From: Phenylobacterium sp. Root1290
GTDB taxonomy: Bacteria > Pseudomonadota > Alphaproteobacteria > Caulobacterales > Caulobacteraceae
DNA: 64,000 bases
Assembly: GCF_001425305.1 (NCBI RefSeq)
Contig: NZ_LMEE01000003.1
Span: 186,001 to 250,000, forward strand
Direction of reading: 5' to 3'
Shown here: positions 26,176 through 35,705 of the stretch, piece by piece
Numbering within the stretch: position 1 is the stretch's first letter
How the letters are laid out: each line of letters begins with the position of its first letter
The notes under the pieces: model-generated
Database searches by the model: none
The model's input: only the letters and a program-made list of their open reading frames with translations
Told to the model about the DNA's origin: nothing
Translations under genes and position numbers: made by a program

Positions 26176-28119
26176 ATGAAGTACGTTCTATTCGCCACCA
26201 CGGCCGCGCTCTGCGGCCTCGCCACCAGTGCGCTCGCCCAGACCGCCGCGCCAGTCGCCATCGCCAGCGTCGGCGAGCTGGTGGTCACCGCCAACCGCAA
26301 TCCGCAGGCCGCCGACCGCGTCGGCCAGAGCGTCAGTGTGCTCGATCACGAGACTATCAAAGCCGCCCAGACGGTCGACGTCTCGACGCTGCTGTCGTCG
26401 ATGCCGGGCGTGTCGTTCTCGCGCAACGGCGGGGTCGGCGGTTCGACCTCGGTCCGTATCCGCGGCGCCGAGGCCGACCAGACCGTGGTCATCATCGACG
26501 GCGTGAAGCTGAATGACCCGTCGACGACGGGCGGCGGATACAACTTCTCCAACCTGCTGGCCGGCGACATCGGCCGCATCGAGGTGCTGCGCGGCGCGCA
26601 GTCGACCCTGTGGGGCAGCCAGGCCATTGGCGGCGTCGTCAACATCATCACTCGCGAGGCGACCGAGCCGTTCGAGGCCGACCTCGCCGCCGAAGCCGGC
26701 TCGATGGGCACGACCTACTTCCGCGCCGGCGCGGGCGGCAAGACCGAGCGCCTGGCCTGGCGCCTGGCCGCCGGCCGCTATGACACCGACGGCGTCTCCT
26801 CCTACCGCCTGGGCGATGAAAAGGACGGCTACGAGAACACCGGGGTCAGCGGCCGCGCCCTGTTCACCGCGACCGAGAACCTCTCCTTCGACCTGCGCGG
26901 CGTCTACTCCAAGGGCCGCAACGGCTTCGACGGCTTCCCGCCGCCGACCTACAGCTTCGGCGACACCCCCGAGTACGGCGAGACCGAAGAGTTCGTCGGC
27001 TACGGCGCGGTGAACTTCAACCTGCTCGACGGCGCGCTGACCAACCGCGTCGCCTATGCCTACACTCGCACCAACCGCCAGAACACCAATCCGGACCAGG
27101 CGGTGACCACCACCACCTTCGACGCCCGCGGCGAGAACAAGCGCTGGGAGTACCAGGGCGTCTGGACGATCAACGACGCCTGGACCGCGACCTTCGGCGG
27201 CGAGACCGAGGACGCCTCCATGCGCACGGCCTCGCCCAGCGAGTTCGTCCCCAATCCGCCGGTGACCCGCGCCAAGGCCGGTATCGACGGGATCTACGCC
27301 CAGGTGCAGGGTGAAGTGTTCGCCGGTCTGACGCTGACCGCTGGCCTGCGCCGCGACAGCCACGACACCTTCGGCGACGCGACCCTCGGCCAGCTCGCCG
27401 CCGCCTGGTCGCTCAACGACGGGAACACCGTGCTGCGGGCCAGCTTCGGCCAGGGCTTCAAGGCGCCGACCCTCTATCAACTCTATTCGGAGTACGGGAA
27501 CCTGGCGCTGGAAGCCGAGGAAGCCGACGGCTGGGACGCCGGGATCGAACAGCGTTTCGCCGATCGGTTCATGGTCCGCGCGACCTGGTTCAACCGCGAG
27601 ACTGACAACCAGATCGACTATTTCTCCTGCACCTCGACCACCACCGACCCGATGTGCTTCGTGAACGGCGTGCGCCGCTTCGGCTATTACGCCAACACCG
27701 CCCAGACCAAGGCCCACGGGGTCGAGCTGGAAGGCAGCGCCGATCTTGGCCCGCTCGACGTCAGCGCCAACTACACCTGGACCGACACCGAGAACGCCTC
27801 GCCGGGCAACGTGAACCGCGGCAAGCACCTCGCCCGCAGGCCCGAGCATCAGGCCAACATCCAGGTGACCTACACCTGGGAGAATGAAGCCAGCCTGGGC
27901 GGCTCGATCCGCTATGTCGGCAAGAGCTACGACAACGCCGCCAACAGCTACACCCTGCAGAGCTACACACTGCTGGACCTGCGGGCGTCGTATCCGGTCA
28001 ACGAGACCTTCGAGGTCTATGGCCGCGTCGAGAACGCCTTCGACGACGATTATGAAACCACCCGCAACTACGGCTCACCGGGACGTGGGGTCTATGCCGG
28101 TGTCCGCGCCAGCTTCTGA
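26176..28119 (+). CDS. btuB: TonB-dependent vitamin B12 receptor
   Basis: Outer-membrane corrinoid transporter of 647 residues. A signal peptide (MKYVLFATTAALCGLATSAL, cleaved after AQ) is followed by the TonB box region (GELVVTANR) and a plug domain with VRIRGAEADQTVVIIDGVKL and VLRGAQSTLWGSQAIGG. The 22-strand-type barrel ends in an aromatic residue (GVYAGVRASF). The ATG at 26176 has AGGGGGAT just upstream and starts the signal peptide; an in-frame ATG at 26155 is less likely. The cobalamin riboswitch upstream and the btuFCD/cob genes downstream support the substrate. Confidence 0.95.
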   Translation: MKYVLFATTAALCGLATSALAQTAAPVAIASVGELVVTANRNPQAADRVGQSVSVLDHETIKAAQTVDVSTLLSSMPGVSFSRNGGVGGSTSVRIRGAEADQTVVIIDGVKLNDPSTTGGGYNFSNLLAGDIGRIEVLRGAQSTLWGSQAIGGVVNIITREATEPFEADLAAEAGSMGTTYFRAGAGGKTERLAWRLAAGRYDTDGVSSYRLGDEKDGYENTGVSGRALFTATENLSFDLRGVYSKGRNGFDGFPPPTYSFGDTPEYGETEEFVGYGAVNFNLLDGALTNRVAYAYTRTNRQNTNPDQAVTTTTFDARGENKRWEYQGVWTINDAWTATFGGETEDASMRTASPSEFVPNPPVTRAKAGIDGIYAQVQGEVFAGLTLTAGLRRDSHDTFGDATLGQLAAAWSLNDGNTVLRASFGQGFKAPTLYQLYSEYGNLALEAEEADGWDAGIEQRFADRFMVRATWFNRETDNQIDYFSCTSTTTDPMCFVNGVRRFGYYANTAQTKAHGVELEGSADLGPLDVSANYTWTDTENASPGNVNRGKHLARRPEHQANIQVTYTWENEASLGGSIRYVGKSYDNAANSYTLQSYTLLDLRASYPVNETFEVYGRVENAFDDDYETTRNYGSPGRGVYAGVRASF

Positions 28120-29095
28120 TCCAGACGCGGGGGTTTTCCTCCGCCACGGCGGCCGGCTGGCCGCGGCGAGGGCTGCGTTTCCGGACGCGCCCGCGCCGTG
28201 GCTTGACCTGTCGACGGGGATCAATCCGCGGCCATATCGCGCGCGGCGGGCCGATCCGGCGGCCTTGCGCCGCCTGCCCGATCCGGAGGAGGTGGCGGCT
28301 CTCGAGGCCGCCGCCGCCCGCGCATTCGGCGTCGCCCCCGACCGCGTGGTCGCCGTCCCAGGCACGGAGGCGGCGCTGCGCGCCCTGCCGCGTATTCTCG
28401 GCGCCCGCTCGGCGGCGATCGTCTCGCCGACCTATGGGGGTCACGCCGAGGCCTGGCGCCTGGCCGGGGCCAAGGTGACCTGCATCGACGCAAGCCAGAT
28501 CGCCGCCTCGGCGGCCGAGGCGGTGGTGCTGGTCAATCCGAACAATCCCGACGGCGCCGCGGTCGCCGCGCCCGACGTCGGCGAACGCTGGCTCATCGTC
28601 GACGAGGCCTTCGTCGAGACCGCGCCGCACCTCAGCGTCGCCGCTGCGGCCGGTCCGCGCACCATCGTCCTGCGTTCGTTCGGCAAGTTCTACGGCCTGC
28701 CGGGCGTGCGCCTGGGCTTCGCCATCGCCGAGCCGGGCCTGGCCGCGCGCATCGGCGCCCAGTTCGGCGACTGGCCGGTCGGCGCCGAGGCCATCGCCGC
28801 GGGCCTTTCCGCCTATGGCGACCACGCCTGGGCCGAGCGCACGCGAGTGCGGCTGGCGCGGGACGCGGCCCGCCTGGACGCGCTGCTGACCGCCGCCGGT
28901 TTCGAAGTGCTGGGCGGAACCTCGCTCTTCCGGCTGGCGGCGTCGGCGGACGCGCACCGACGCTTCACCGCCCTGGCGCGCCGCGGCGTGCTCACGCGGC
29001 CCTTTCCCGATCAGCCGACCTGGCTCAGGTTCGGCCTGCCGAAACCCAAGGACTGGCCGCGCCTGAAGGCGGCTCTGGAGGGCTCTAGCCGATGA
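28094..29095 (+). CDS. cobD: L-threonine-O-3-phosphate decarboxylase (aminotransferase fold)
   Basis: PLP enzyme of 333 residues that makes (R)-1-amino-2-propanol phosphate, the linker of the B12 nucleotide loop (called CobD in Salmonella, CobC in Pseudomonas). Visible: the N-terminal HGG motif (FLRHGGRLAAA), LDLSTGINPRPY, the substrate/PLP region VNPNNPDGA and IVDEAFVE, and the PLP lysine in LRSFGKFYGLPGVRLGFA. The start ATG at 28094 lies inside the end of btuB (26-base overlap) in another frame, implying coupled translation. The next gene overlaps by 4 bases. Confidence 0.93.
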   Translation: MPVSAPASDPDAGVFLRHGGRLAAARAAFPDAPAPWLDLSTGINPRPYRARRADPAALRRLPDPEEVAALEAAAARAFGVAPDRVVAVPGTEAALRALPRILGARSAAIVSPTYGGHAEAWRLAGAKVTCIDASQIAASAAEAVVLVNPNNPDGAAVAAPDVGERWLIVDEAFVETAPHLSVAAAAGPRTIVLRSFGKFYGLPGVRLGFAIAEPGLAARIGAQFGDWPVGAEAIAAGLSAYGDHAWAERTRVRLARDAARLDALLTAAGFEVLGGTSLFRLAASADAHRRFTALARRGVLTRPFPDQPTWLRFGLPKPKDWPRLKAALEGSSR

Positions 29096-29709
29096 GCGAC
29101 GACGAAGACCGCAAGAACGAAGAGCACAAGAAGGCCATGCAGGCGCTCAAGGCCGAGCGCGACGCCATGATGGCCGAGAAGACCGACGAGGCCCCCGGTC
29201 TGCTGCTAGTCCACACCGGCGACGGCAAGGGCAAGTCCACCGCCGCCTTCGGCATGGTCGCCCGCGCCCTGGGCTGGAACCAGAAGGTCGGGATCGTCCA
29301 GTACATCAAGGGCAAGTGGATCACTGGCGAGCGCCAGTTCTACAAGCGCTTCCCCGAGAACGTCCGCTACGAGATCATGGGCCAGGGCTTCACCTGGGAC
29401 ACCCAGGACCGGGCCCGCGATATCGAGGCCGCGCAGGCCGCCTGGGCGACCTCTCTGGAGATGCTGCACGACCCCGAACTCGACCTCGTCATCCTCGACG
29501 AGCTGAACATCGCGCTGCGCTACGACTATCTCGACATCGCCAAGGTGGTCGCCGACCTCCAGGCCCGCCCGCGCGACAAGCACGTCGTGATCACCGGCCG
29601 AAACGCCAAGCCTGAACTGCTCGCCATCGCCGACCTGGTCACAGAGATGACCCTGGTCAAGCATCCGTTCGAGCAGGGCATCAAGGCCCAGCGGGGCATC
29701 GACTTTTGA
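29092..29709 (+). CDS. cobO: Corrinoid adenosyltransferase CobO/BtuR type
   Basis: Transfers the adenosyl group from ATP to cobalt(I) of cobyrinic acid a,c-diamide and related corrinoids. It has 205 residues, with an N-terminal charged stretch (DDEDRKNEEHKKAMQALKAE) and then the P-loop HTGDGKGKSTAAFG. GIVQYIKGKWITGE and the Walker-B-like LDLVILDELNIALRYDYL are typical of CobO. It overlaps the previous gene by ATGA. The next frame starts within or just after its stop. Confidence 0.96.
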   Translation: MSDDEDRKNEEHKKAMQALKAERDAMMAEKTDEAPGLLLVHTGDGKGKSTAAFGMVARALGWNQKVGIVQYIKGKWITGERQFYKRFPENVRYEIMGQGFTWDTQDRARDIEAAQAAWATSLEMLHDPELDLVILDELNIALRYDYLDIAKVVADLQARPRDKHVVITGRNAKPELLAIADLVTEMTLVKHPFEQGIKAQRGIDF

Positions 29710-29714
29710 GCTGG

Positions 29715-30566
29715 ATGCTCACCCGGCGCTCGGCGCTCGCCGCGGGCGCCGTGGTGGGCCTCGGCGGGGCCGCGCCGGTCCGCGCGCCGCGCCGCGTGGT
29801 CTCGCTCAACCCCTGCCTGGACGTCATCCTGGTCCACGTGGCCGACCGCGCCCAGGTGGCGGCGATCAGCCACTATTCACACGAGCCGACCTCCTCCAGC
29901 ATCGGCCCGCTCGGGGCGAGCTATCCTTTCACCTATGAGAGCGCCGAAGAGGTTCTGGCCCTGCGCCCCGACCTGGTGCTGACCGGCCGCCACTCCTCCC
30001 CCGCCACCCGCGCGGCGCTGGGGCGCCTGGGCATCCGCGCCGAACTGTTCGCCGTGCCCAACACCGTCGAAGAGAGCCTGACCCAAGTCCGTCAGGTCGC
30101 CCGCGCGGTTCATCGCCCCGAACGCGGCGAGGCGGTGATCGCCAAGGTCCGCGCCGCGCTGGCCGCCGCCGCCCCGCGTCCGGGAACGCCGCGCCTGTCG
30201 GCGATCACCTACCAGGCCGGCGGCTTCGCCACCGCCCCGGGGACGATGATGGACGAGATGATGCGCCGCTGCGGGCTCGACAACGCCGCCGCCCGCTATG
30301 GGCTCAAGCGCACCGGCAACATTCCGCTGGAGCTGCTGGTCGCCGATCCGCCCGACGTGCTGCTGGCCGGCGAGGCCGAGCCCGGCGCCCCGACCTGGGC
30401 AGACCGCGTCCTCACCCATCCCGCCCTCTCGCGGGTCGCGGGGCGCATGCACCGTGCGACCTTCCCCCAGCAGCTGACCTTCTGCGGAGGCCCAGTCCTG
30501 ATCGAGACTGCGCGCATGCTGGCCAAGGCCCGCGAAGACGCCCTCGCCAAGCGGAGGGGTGCATGA
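29715..30566 (+). CDS. btuF: Periplasmic cobalamin-binding protein of a BtuFCD importer
   Basis: About 283 residues of class III periplasmic-binding fold. A twin-arginine-like leader (MLTRRSALAAGAVVGLGG) is followed by RRVVSLNPCLDVILVHV, typical of corrinoid and iron-chelate binding proteins, and by EEVLALRPDLVLTGR and TVEESLTQVRQVARAV. A TTG at 29706 overlapping the cobO stop is an alternative start; the ATG at 29715 is used because it starts the signal peptide. The following permease and ATPase genes and the upstream riboswitch point to corrinoid as ligand. Confidence 0.88.
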   Translation: MLTRRSALAAGAVVGLGGAAPVRAPRRVVSLNPCLDVILVHVADRAQVAAISHYSHEPTSSSIGPLGASYPFTYESAEEVLALRPDLVLTGRHSSPATRAALGRLGIRAELFAVPNTVEESLTQVRQVARAVHRPERGEAVIAKVRAALAAAAPRPGTPRLSAITYQAGGFATAPGTMMDEMMRRCGLDNAAARYGLKRTGNIPLELLVADPPDVLLAGEAEPGAPTWADRVLTHPALSRVAGRMHRATFPQQLTFCGGPVLIETARMLAKAREDALAKRRGA

Positions 30567-31540
30567 CCCGCCGCCGCACGACCCTTCTCGCCCTCGGCGT
30601 GCTGCTGGTGCTGCTGTCGCTGGTCAGCATGGCCGCGGGCCGGGTCTGGGTGCCGCTGTCCGACTGGCTGAACCCCGGCGATCCGCGCTGGTCGATCATC
30701 TTCGAGCTGCGGCTGCCGCGCACCATCCTGGCCATCGCCGTCGGCGCCGCGCTCGGCATGGCCGGCGCCGCCATGCAGGGCTACACCCGCAACCCGCTGG
30801 CCGACCCCGGCGCGCTCGGCGTCTCCTCGATGGGGGCGCTCGGCGCGGTGCTGACGCTCTATCTGGGCGCCGGCGCGGCCGACCCCTGGGTGATCACCGC
30901 GTTCGCCATGCTCGGCGCCCTGGTCGCGGTGTTCCTGCTGCTGGCCCTCTCTGGGCGCGCCTCCAGCATCGTCACCTTCGTGCTGGCCGGCGTGATCCTG
31001 CAGACCATGGCCGGCGCCGGCGTCGCCCTGGCGCTCAGCCTGGCGCCCAACCCCTGGGCGGTGAACGAGATCGTCAACTGGCTGATGGGGTCGCTGGCCG
31101 ACCGCAGCATGCCCGAGGTACAGACCGCCCTGCCGCTGATCGCCGTCGGCTGCGGCCTGCTGCTGGCTATCGGCCGCAGCCTCGACGCCCTGACCCTGGG
31201 CGAGACCGGCGCCCGCTCGCTCGGCGTCAACATGGTCGCCGTGCGCTGGATGCTGGCGCTGGGCGTCGCGCTCACCGCCGGGGCCAGCGTGGCGGTCACC
31301 GGCGTCATCGGCTTCGTCGGCCTGATCGTGCCGCACCTGCTGCGGCCGCTGGTCGGCGCCCAGCCCGGCGGCCTGCTCGGGCCCAGCGCCCTGGGCGGCG
31401 CGGTGCTGGTGCTGGCCGCCGACATCGCCGTGCGCCTGACCCCTGCCGCCGGCGAGGTGAAGCTCGGCGTCGCCATGGCCGTGCTGGGCGGGCCGTTCTT
31501 CTTCGCCCTGCTGCTCTCCCTGCGCCGGAGGATCGCATGA
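30563..31540 (+). CDS. btuC: Cobalamin ABC transporter permease (FecCD family)
   Basis: Inner-membrane permease of 325 residues with about ten hydrophobic helices. FecCD hallmarks are LRLPRTILAIAVGAALGMAG, the MQGYTRNPLADPGALGVSSM segment, and the cytoplasmic coupling region VTGVIGFVGLIVPHLLRPLVG. It overlaps btuF by ATGA at its start and btuD by ATGA at its end. It pairs with BtuF and BtuD to import corrinoids delivered by BtuB. Confidence 0.94.
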   Translation: MTRRRTTLLALGVLLVLLSLVSMAAGRVWVPLSDWLNPGDPRWSIIFELRLPRTILAIAVGAALGMAGAAMQGYTRNPLADPGALGVSSMGALGAVLTLYLGAGAADPWVITAFAMLGALVAVFLLLALSGRASSIVTFVLAGVILQTMAGAGVALALSLAPNPWAVNEIVNWLMGSLADRSMPEVQTALPLIAVGCGLLLAIGRSLDALTLGETGARSLGVNMVAVRWMLALGVALTAGASVAVTGVIGFVGLIVPHLLRPLVGAQPGGLLGPSALGGAVLVLAADIAVRLTPAAGEVKLGVAMAVLGGPFFFALLLSLRRRIA

Positions 31541-32313
31541 GCCGCCTGCACGCCCAGGACGTCCGCGTCCGCCTCGGCGGCAAGCCGGTGGTGGACGGCG
31601 TCACCGCGGCCTTCGAGAGCGGCACGGTCACCGCCATCCTCGGGCCCAACGGCGCCGGCAAGTCGACGCTGCTGGCCTGCCTGGCGGGGCTGCGCAGGCC
31701 CCAGTCCGGCCGCGTCGATCTCGACCGCGACGACGTGCTGGCCATGGCCCCGCGCGCCCGCGCCCGCCGCGTCGGCGTCCTGCCCCAGACCCAGGAGGTC
31801 GCCTGGGCCGTCGAGGCGCGGATCCTGGTCGGGCTCGGCCGCACGCCCTTCATCGGCTCCAGCGGCCTCTCGATCGAGGACGCCGCCGCGATCGACCGCG
31901 CCATGGCCGCCGCCGGGGTGGTCGAACTGGGCGACCGCGACGTCACGACCTTGTCCGGCGGCGAGCGCGGCCGTGTGCTGATCGCCCGCGCCCTGGCCGG
32001 CGAGCCTGAGTGGCTGCTGGCCGACGAGCCGCTGACCGGCCTCGATCCCGGCCACCAGCTCGACGCCGGCGAGCTCTTCCGCACCCTGGCGCACGACCAG
32101 GGCAAGGGCGTCATCGTCACCCTGCACGACCTCTCGCTGGCCGCGCGCATCGCCGACCGCATCATCGTCATGGCGGCGGGCAAGGTGCTGGCCGACGGCC
32201 CGCCGGCCGAGGCCTTGTCGCCCGAAGTCATGGCGCGCGCCTACGGCGTCCGCGCCCGGGTGATCCAGGGCGAGGGCGGTCCGCTGATCGAGATCGTCGG
32301 GCGTGGCGGCTGA
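31537..32313 (+). CDS. btuD: Cobalamin ABC transporter ATP-binding protein
   Basis: ATPase of 258 residues for the BtuCD transporter. Motifs in order: Walker A LGPNGAGKSTLLA, Q-loop-region GVLPQTQEVAW, signature TLSGGERGRVLIARAL, Walker B EWLLADEPLTGLDP and switch His in VTLHDLSLAARI. The start ATGA overlaps the btuC stop. Its end overlaps the GTG start of cbiB by 11 bases. Confidence 0.94.
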   Translation: MSRLHAQDVRVRLGGKPVVDGVTAAFESGTVTAILGPNGAGKSTLLACLAGLRRPQSGRVDLDRDDVLAMAPRARARRVGVLPQTQEVAWAVEARILVGLGRTPFIGSSGLSIEDAAAIDRAMAAAGVVELGDRDVTTLSGGERGRVLIARALAGEPEWLLADEPLTGLDPGHQLDAGELFRTLAHDQGKGVIVTLHDLSLAARIADRIIVMAAGKVLADGPPAEALSPEVMARAYGVRARVIQGEGGPLIEIVGRGG

Positions 32314-33226
32314 TCCCTGGGTCGTGCTCGCCGCCGCGGCGGTGGAGGGCGCCTTCGGCTATCCGGCCCGGCTGCGCGTTCCCCACCCGGTCGTCTGGAT
32401 CGGCGCCAGCCTGCGCCGGCTTGAAGCCGCGCTCAATCACGGCGGCGATCTGCGCCGGCGTCTGGCCGGCGTGCTGACCCTGCTGCTGGTCGTCGGGCTG
32501 GCTGGCGGCGCCGGCCACCTGCTCGACAGCTTCCTGCAAGGCTGGGCGCTGATCCTGACGATAGGCCTCGGCTCTCTCGGCCTCGCCGCCCGCAGCCTCT
32601 ACGACCACGTCGCCGCCGTATCGAAGGCCCTGGACGCCGGCGACCTCCCCGCCGCCCGCGCCGCCGTCGCCATGATCGTCGGCCGCGACACCGCCGCGCT
32701 GGACGCCGACGGCGTCGCCTCGGCCGCCCTCGAAAGCCTGGCCGAGAGCTTCAACGACGGCGTCGTCGCCCCGCTGCTCTGGTTCCTGACCTTCGGCCTC
32801 GCCGGGCTCTTCGCCTACAAGGCCGTCAATACCGCCGACAGCATGATCGGCCACCGCGAGGAGCCCTATCGCTGCTTCGGCTGGGCCGCCGCGCGCACCG
32901 ACGACCTGATGAACCTGATCCCCGCCCGCCTGGCTGGCGCGCTGATCGCCCTGGTCGCCGGCCGCGGTTGGCGTGTCATGCTGCGCGACGCCCGCAATCA
33001 CGCCTCGCCCAACTCCGGCTGGCCGGAGGCGGCGATGGCCGGCGCGCTTGGTGTGCAGCTCGGGGGCCCGGCCAGCTATGACGGCGTCGCGCACGACCGC
33101 CCGACATTCGGCGAGGGCCCGCGCCCGACGCCCCTGGACCTGGGGCGGGGGCTTGGGCTCTATCTGCGCGCCTGCGCGGCGCTGGCCGCCGCGCTCGCCC
33201 TTGGAGGACTGCTGTGGCCGCGTTGA
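32303..33226 (+). CDS. cbiB: Adenosylcobinamide-phosphate synthase (CbiB/CobD)
   Basis: Integral membrane enzyme joining aminopropanol phosphate to adenosylcobyric acid. It has 307 residues, with the characteristic [14 protein letters not shown] near residue 28, the conserved [18 protein letters not shown] and the [19 protein letters not shown] motif; a C-terminal membrane helix ends it. The start is GTG at 32303, overlapping btuD by 11 bases; the 3' end overlaps cobQ by 13 bases. The CobD name is used for this protein in Pseudomonas and for a different enzyme in Salmonella. Confidence 0.95.
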   Translation: MAADPWVVLAAAAVEGAFGYPARLRVPHPVVWIGASLRRLEAALNHGGDLRRRLAGVLTLLLVVGLAGGAGHLLDSFLQGWALILTIGLGSLGLAARSLYDHVAAVSKALDAGDLPAARAAVAMIVGRDTAALDADGVASAALESLAESFNDGVVAPLLWFLTFGLAGLFAYKAVNTADSMIGHREEPYRCFGWAAARTDDLMNLIPARLAGALIALVAGRGWRVMLRDARNHASPNSGWPEAAMAGALGVQLGGPASYDGVAHDRPTFGEGPRPTPLDLGRGLGLYLRACAALAAALALGGLLWPR

Positions 33227-34680
33227 TGATCCAGGGATGCGGCTCGGACGTCGGCAAGTCGGTGCTGGTCGCGGGCCTGTGCCGGGTGTTCGCCAACCAG
33301 GGCCTGCGCGTGCGGCCGTTCAAGCCGCAGAACATGTCGAACAACGCCGCGGTCACCATCGACGGCGGCGAGATCGGCCGCGCCCAGGCGCTGCAGGCCA
33401 TCGCCTGCCGCACGCCCGCCACCGTCGACATGAACCCGGTGCTGCTCAAGCCCCAGAGCGACGTCGGCGCCCAGCTCGTCGTCCGCGGCCTGATGGCCGG
33501 AACCTGGCAGGCGCGCGGCTATCAGGAGCGCAAGGCCGCCCTGCTGGACGTGGTGCTGGAGAGCTTCGCAAACCTTCAGGCGCAGAGCGACCTGGTCATC
33601 GTCGAAGGCGCTGGCAGCCCGGCCGAGACCAACCTGCGGGCCGGCGACATCGCCAACATGGGCTTCGCCCGCGCCGCCCAGGTCCCGGTGGTGCTGGTCG
33701 GCGACATCGACCGCGGTCACGTCATCGCCGCCCTGGTCGGCGCCCATACGGTGCTGGAGCAGGAAGATCGCGACATGATCGCCGGCTTCCTGATCAACAA
33801 GTTCCGCGGCGATCCCAGCCTGTTCGATGGCGGCCGCGCCGAGATCGTCTCCCGCACCGGCTGGGCGGACCTGGGCATGGCGCCCTGGCTCGCCGCCGCT
33901 CGCCGCCTGCCGGCCGAGGACGCCGTGGTTCTGGACCGGGCGCGAACCGGGCCGGGCCGCAAGGTCCGGATCGTCGCACCGATGTTCTCGCGCATCGCCA
34001 ATTTCGACGACTTCGATCCGCTGCGGGCCGAGCCGGACGTCGAGTTCGGCTTCGTGCCGCCCGGCTCGCCGCTGCCGGGCGACGCCGATCTCGTGATCCT
34101 GCCGGGCACCAAGGCCACAATCGCCGACCTGGCCTTCTTGCGCGCGCAGGGCTGGGACATCGACCTCGCCGCCCACGTCCGGCGCGGCGGCCGGGTCCTG
34201 GGGATCTGCGGCGGGTTCCAGATGCTGGGACGCAGCATCTCCGACCCCGACGGGGTCGAGGGGCCGCCCGGCGAGGCCACGGGCCTCGGCCTGCTCGACG
34301 TCGAGACCGTGCTGACGGGCGACAAGGTCCTGCGCTCCGCCGCTGGCCGCCTGGCCTCGGGCGCACCGTTCACCGGTTACGAGATCCACGTCGGCCGCAC
34401 CACGGGCCCGGCGCTCCAGCGCCCGATGCTGATCGGCGAGGATGGGGCGGGGGAGGGCGCGCAGTCGGCCGACGGACGCATCGCCGGCGCCTACGTCCAT
34501 GGCCTGTTCGACCGGGCCGAGGCGCGCGCCGCGCTGCTGGCGCCGCTGGGCGCGGCCTCCGATGGTCTCGACCAGACCGCCCGGGTGGACGCGGCCCTGG
34601 ACGAGATCGCGGCCGTGCTGCAGTCGTCCTTCGACATTCCCCGTCTGGCGGCCATCGCCGGCCTGGAGCTTCGCAAATGA
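33214..34680 (+). CDS. cobQ: Cobyric acid synthase
   Basis: Glutamine- and ATP-dependent amidase converting adenosylcobyrinic acid a,c-diamide into adenosylcobyric acid. It has 488 residues. The N-terminal dethiobiotin-synthetase-like ATPase domain begins [19 protein letters not shown] and includes KPQNMSNNA. The C-terminal glutaminase domain has the nucleophile Cys in [11 protein letters not shown] and the His in [11 protein letters not shown]. The start is GTG at 33214, overlapping cbiB by 13 bases; homologues begin at this residue. It overlaps cobT by ATGA. Confidence 0.96.
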   Translation: MAALMIQGCGSDVGKSVLVAGLCRVFANQGLRVRPFKPQNMSNNAAVTIDGGEIGRAQALQAIACRTPATVDMNPVLLKPQSDVGAQLVVRGLMAGTWQARGYQERKAALLDVVLESFANLQAQSDLVIVEGAGSPAETNLRAGDIANMGFARAAQVPVVLVGDIDRGHVIAALVGAHTVLEQEDRDMIAGFLINKFRGDPSLFDGGRAEIVSRTGWADLGMAPWLAAARRLPAEDAVVLDRARTGPGRKVRIVAPMFSRIANFDDFDPLRAEPDVEFGFVPPGSPLPGDADLVILPGTKATIADLAFLRAQGWDIDLAAHVRRGGRVLGICGGFQMLGRSISDPDGVEGPPGEATGLGLLDVETVLTGDKVLRSAAGRLASGAPFTGYEIHVGRTTGPALQRPMLIGEDGAGEGAQSADGRIAGAYVHGLFDRAEARAALLAPLGAASDGLDQTARVDAALDEIAAVLQSSFDIPRLAAIAGLELRK

Positions 34681-35705
34681 ACCCCGTCCTTCCCCTCGAC
34701 CGCAGCCAGGAGGCCGCTTTCCGCGCGATCGTCGACGGCAAGGCCAAGCCGCCCGGCGCGTTGGGCAAGGTCGAGGATCTCGCCGTCCGTCTGGCGCTCA
34801 TAGCCGGCCGCCCCGACCCGCGCTTCGACAAGGCGCTGCTGCTGGTGTTCGCCGGCGATCACGGCCTCAATCAGTCCGGGGTCTCGGCCTATCCGTCGGC
34901 GGTGACCACGGCGATGGTCGCCACCCTGCTGGCCGGCAAGGCCAGCGCCAACGCCTTCGCCGGCGCGGTCGGCGCCCAGGTCATGGTCGTCGACGCCGGG
35001 GTCGACGCCGATCTCGCGCCGCATCCGGACCTGATCGACGCCAAGGTCCGCAAGGGTACGCGCAACGCCGAGCACGGCCCGGCGCTGACGCCCGACGAGG
35101 TCGAGCGCGCCCTGGCGCGCGGCGCCGCCATCGCCCGCAACGCGGTCGAGGCGGACGGCGTGCAGGTGCTTGCGGTCGGGGAGATGGGCATCGGCAACAG
35201 CGCCAGCGCCGCCCTGATCCTGCATCGCCTGGCCCCCGCGCCGCTGGCCGACTGCATCGGCCTGGGCGCCGGGCATGACGCCGAGGGCCTTGCCCGCAAG
35301 CATTCAGTGCTTGGCCGGGCGGCGGCCCGCAGCGACGTTACGGCCCCCCGCGAGGTTTTGGCCCAGTTCGGCGGGCTGGAGATCATCGCCATGGCCGGCG
35401 CCATCCTTGGCGCCGCCGCCGCTCGGACGCCGGTGCTGATCGACGGCTTCATCGCCTCCACTGCGGCCCTGGCCGCCATCCGACTCGAGCCGGCCTGCGC
35501 CGACTACTGCATCTTCACCCACCGCTCGGCCGAGAAGGGCCACGCCATCGTGCTGGCGGCGGCCGACGCCGACCCGCTGCTCGACCTCTCCATGCGCCTG
35601 GGCGAGGGGACCGGCGCGCTGCTGGCGCTGCCCATGGTCCGCGCCGCCGCCGCGATGCTGCGCGAGGTCGCCAGTCTCGACGACGTGCTGGCCGGACGCC
35701 TGTGA
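34677..35705 (+). CDS. cobT: Nicotinate-nucleotide--dimethylbenzimidazole phosphoribosyltransferase
   Basis: Makes alpha-ribazole phosphate for the lower ligand of B12. It has 342 residues, with family motifs [46 protein letters not shown], and the C-terminal [11 protein letters not shown] and [13 protein letters not shown] (the catalytic Glu region). The start ATGA overlaps the cobQ stop; the end overlaps cobS by 4 bases. No alpha-ribazole phosphatase gene (cobC of Salmonella) lies in the window. Confidence 0.95.
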   Translation: MNPVLPLDRSQEAAFRAIVDGKAKPPGALGKVEDLAVRLALIAGRPDPRFDKALLLVFAGDHGLNQSGVSAYPSAVTTAMVATLLAGKASANAFAGAVGAQVMVVDAGVDADLAPHPDLIDAKVRKGTRNAEHGPALTPDEVERALARGAAIARNAVEADGVQVLAVGEMGIGNSASAALILHRLAPAPLADCIGLGAGHDAEGLARKHSVLGRAAARSDVTAPREVLAQFGGLEIIAMAGAILGAAAARTPVLIDGFIASTAALAAIRLEPACADYCIFTHRSAEKGHAIVLAAADADPLLDLSMRLGEGTGALLALPMVRAAAAMLREVASLDDVLAGRL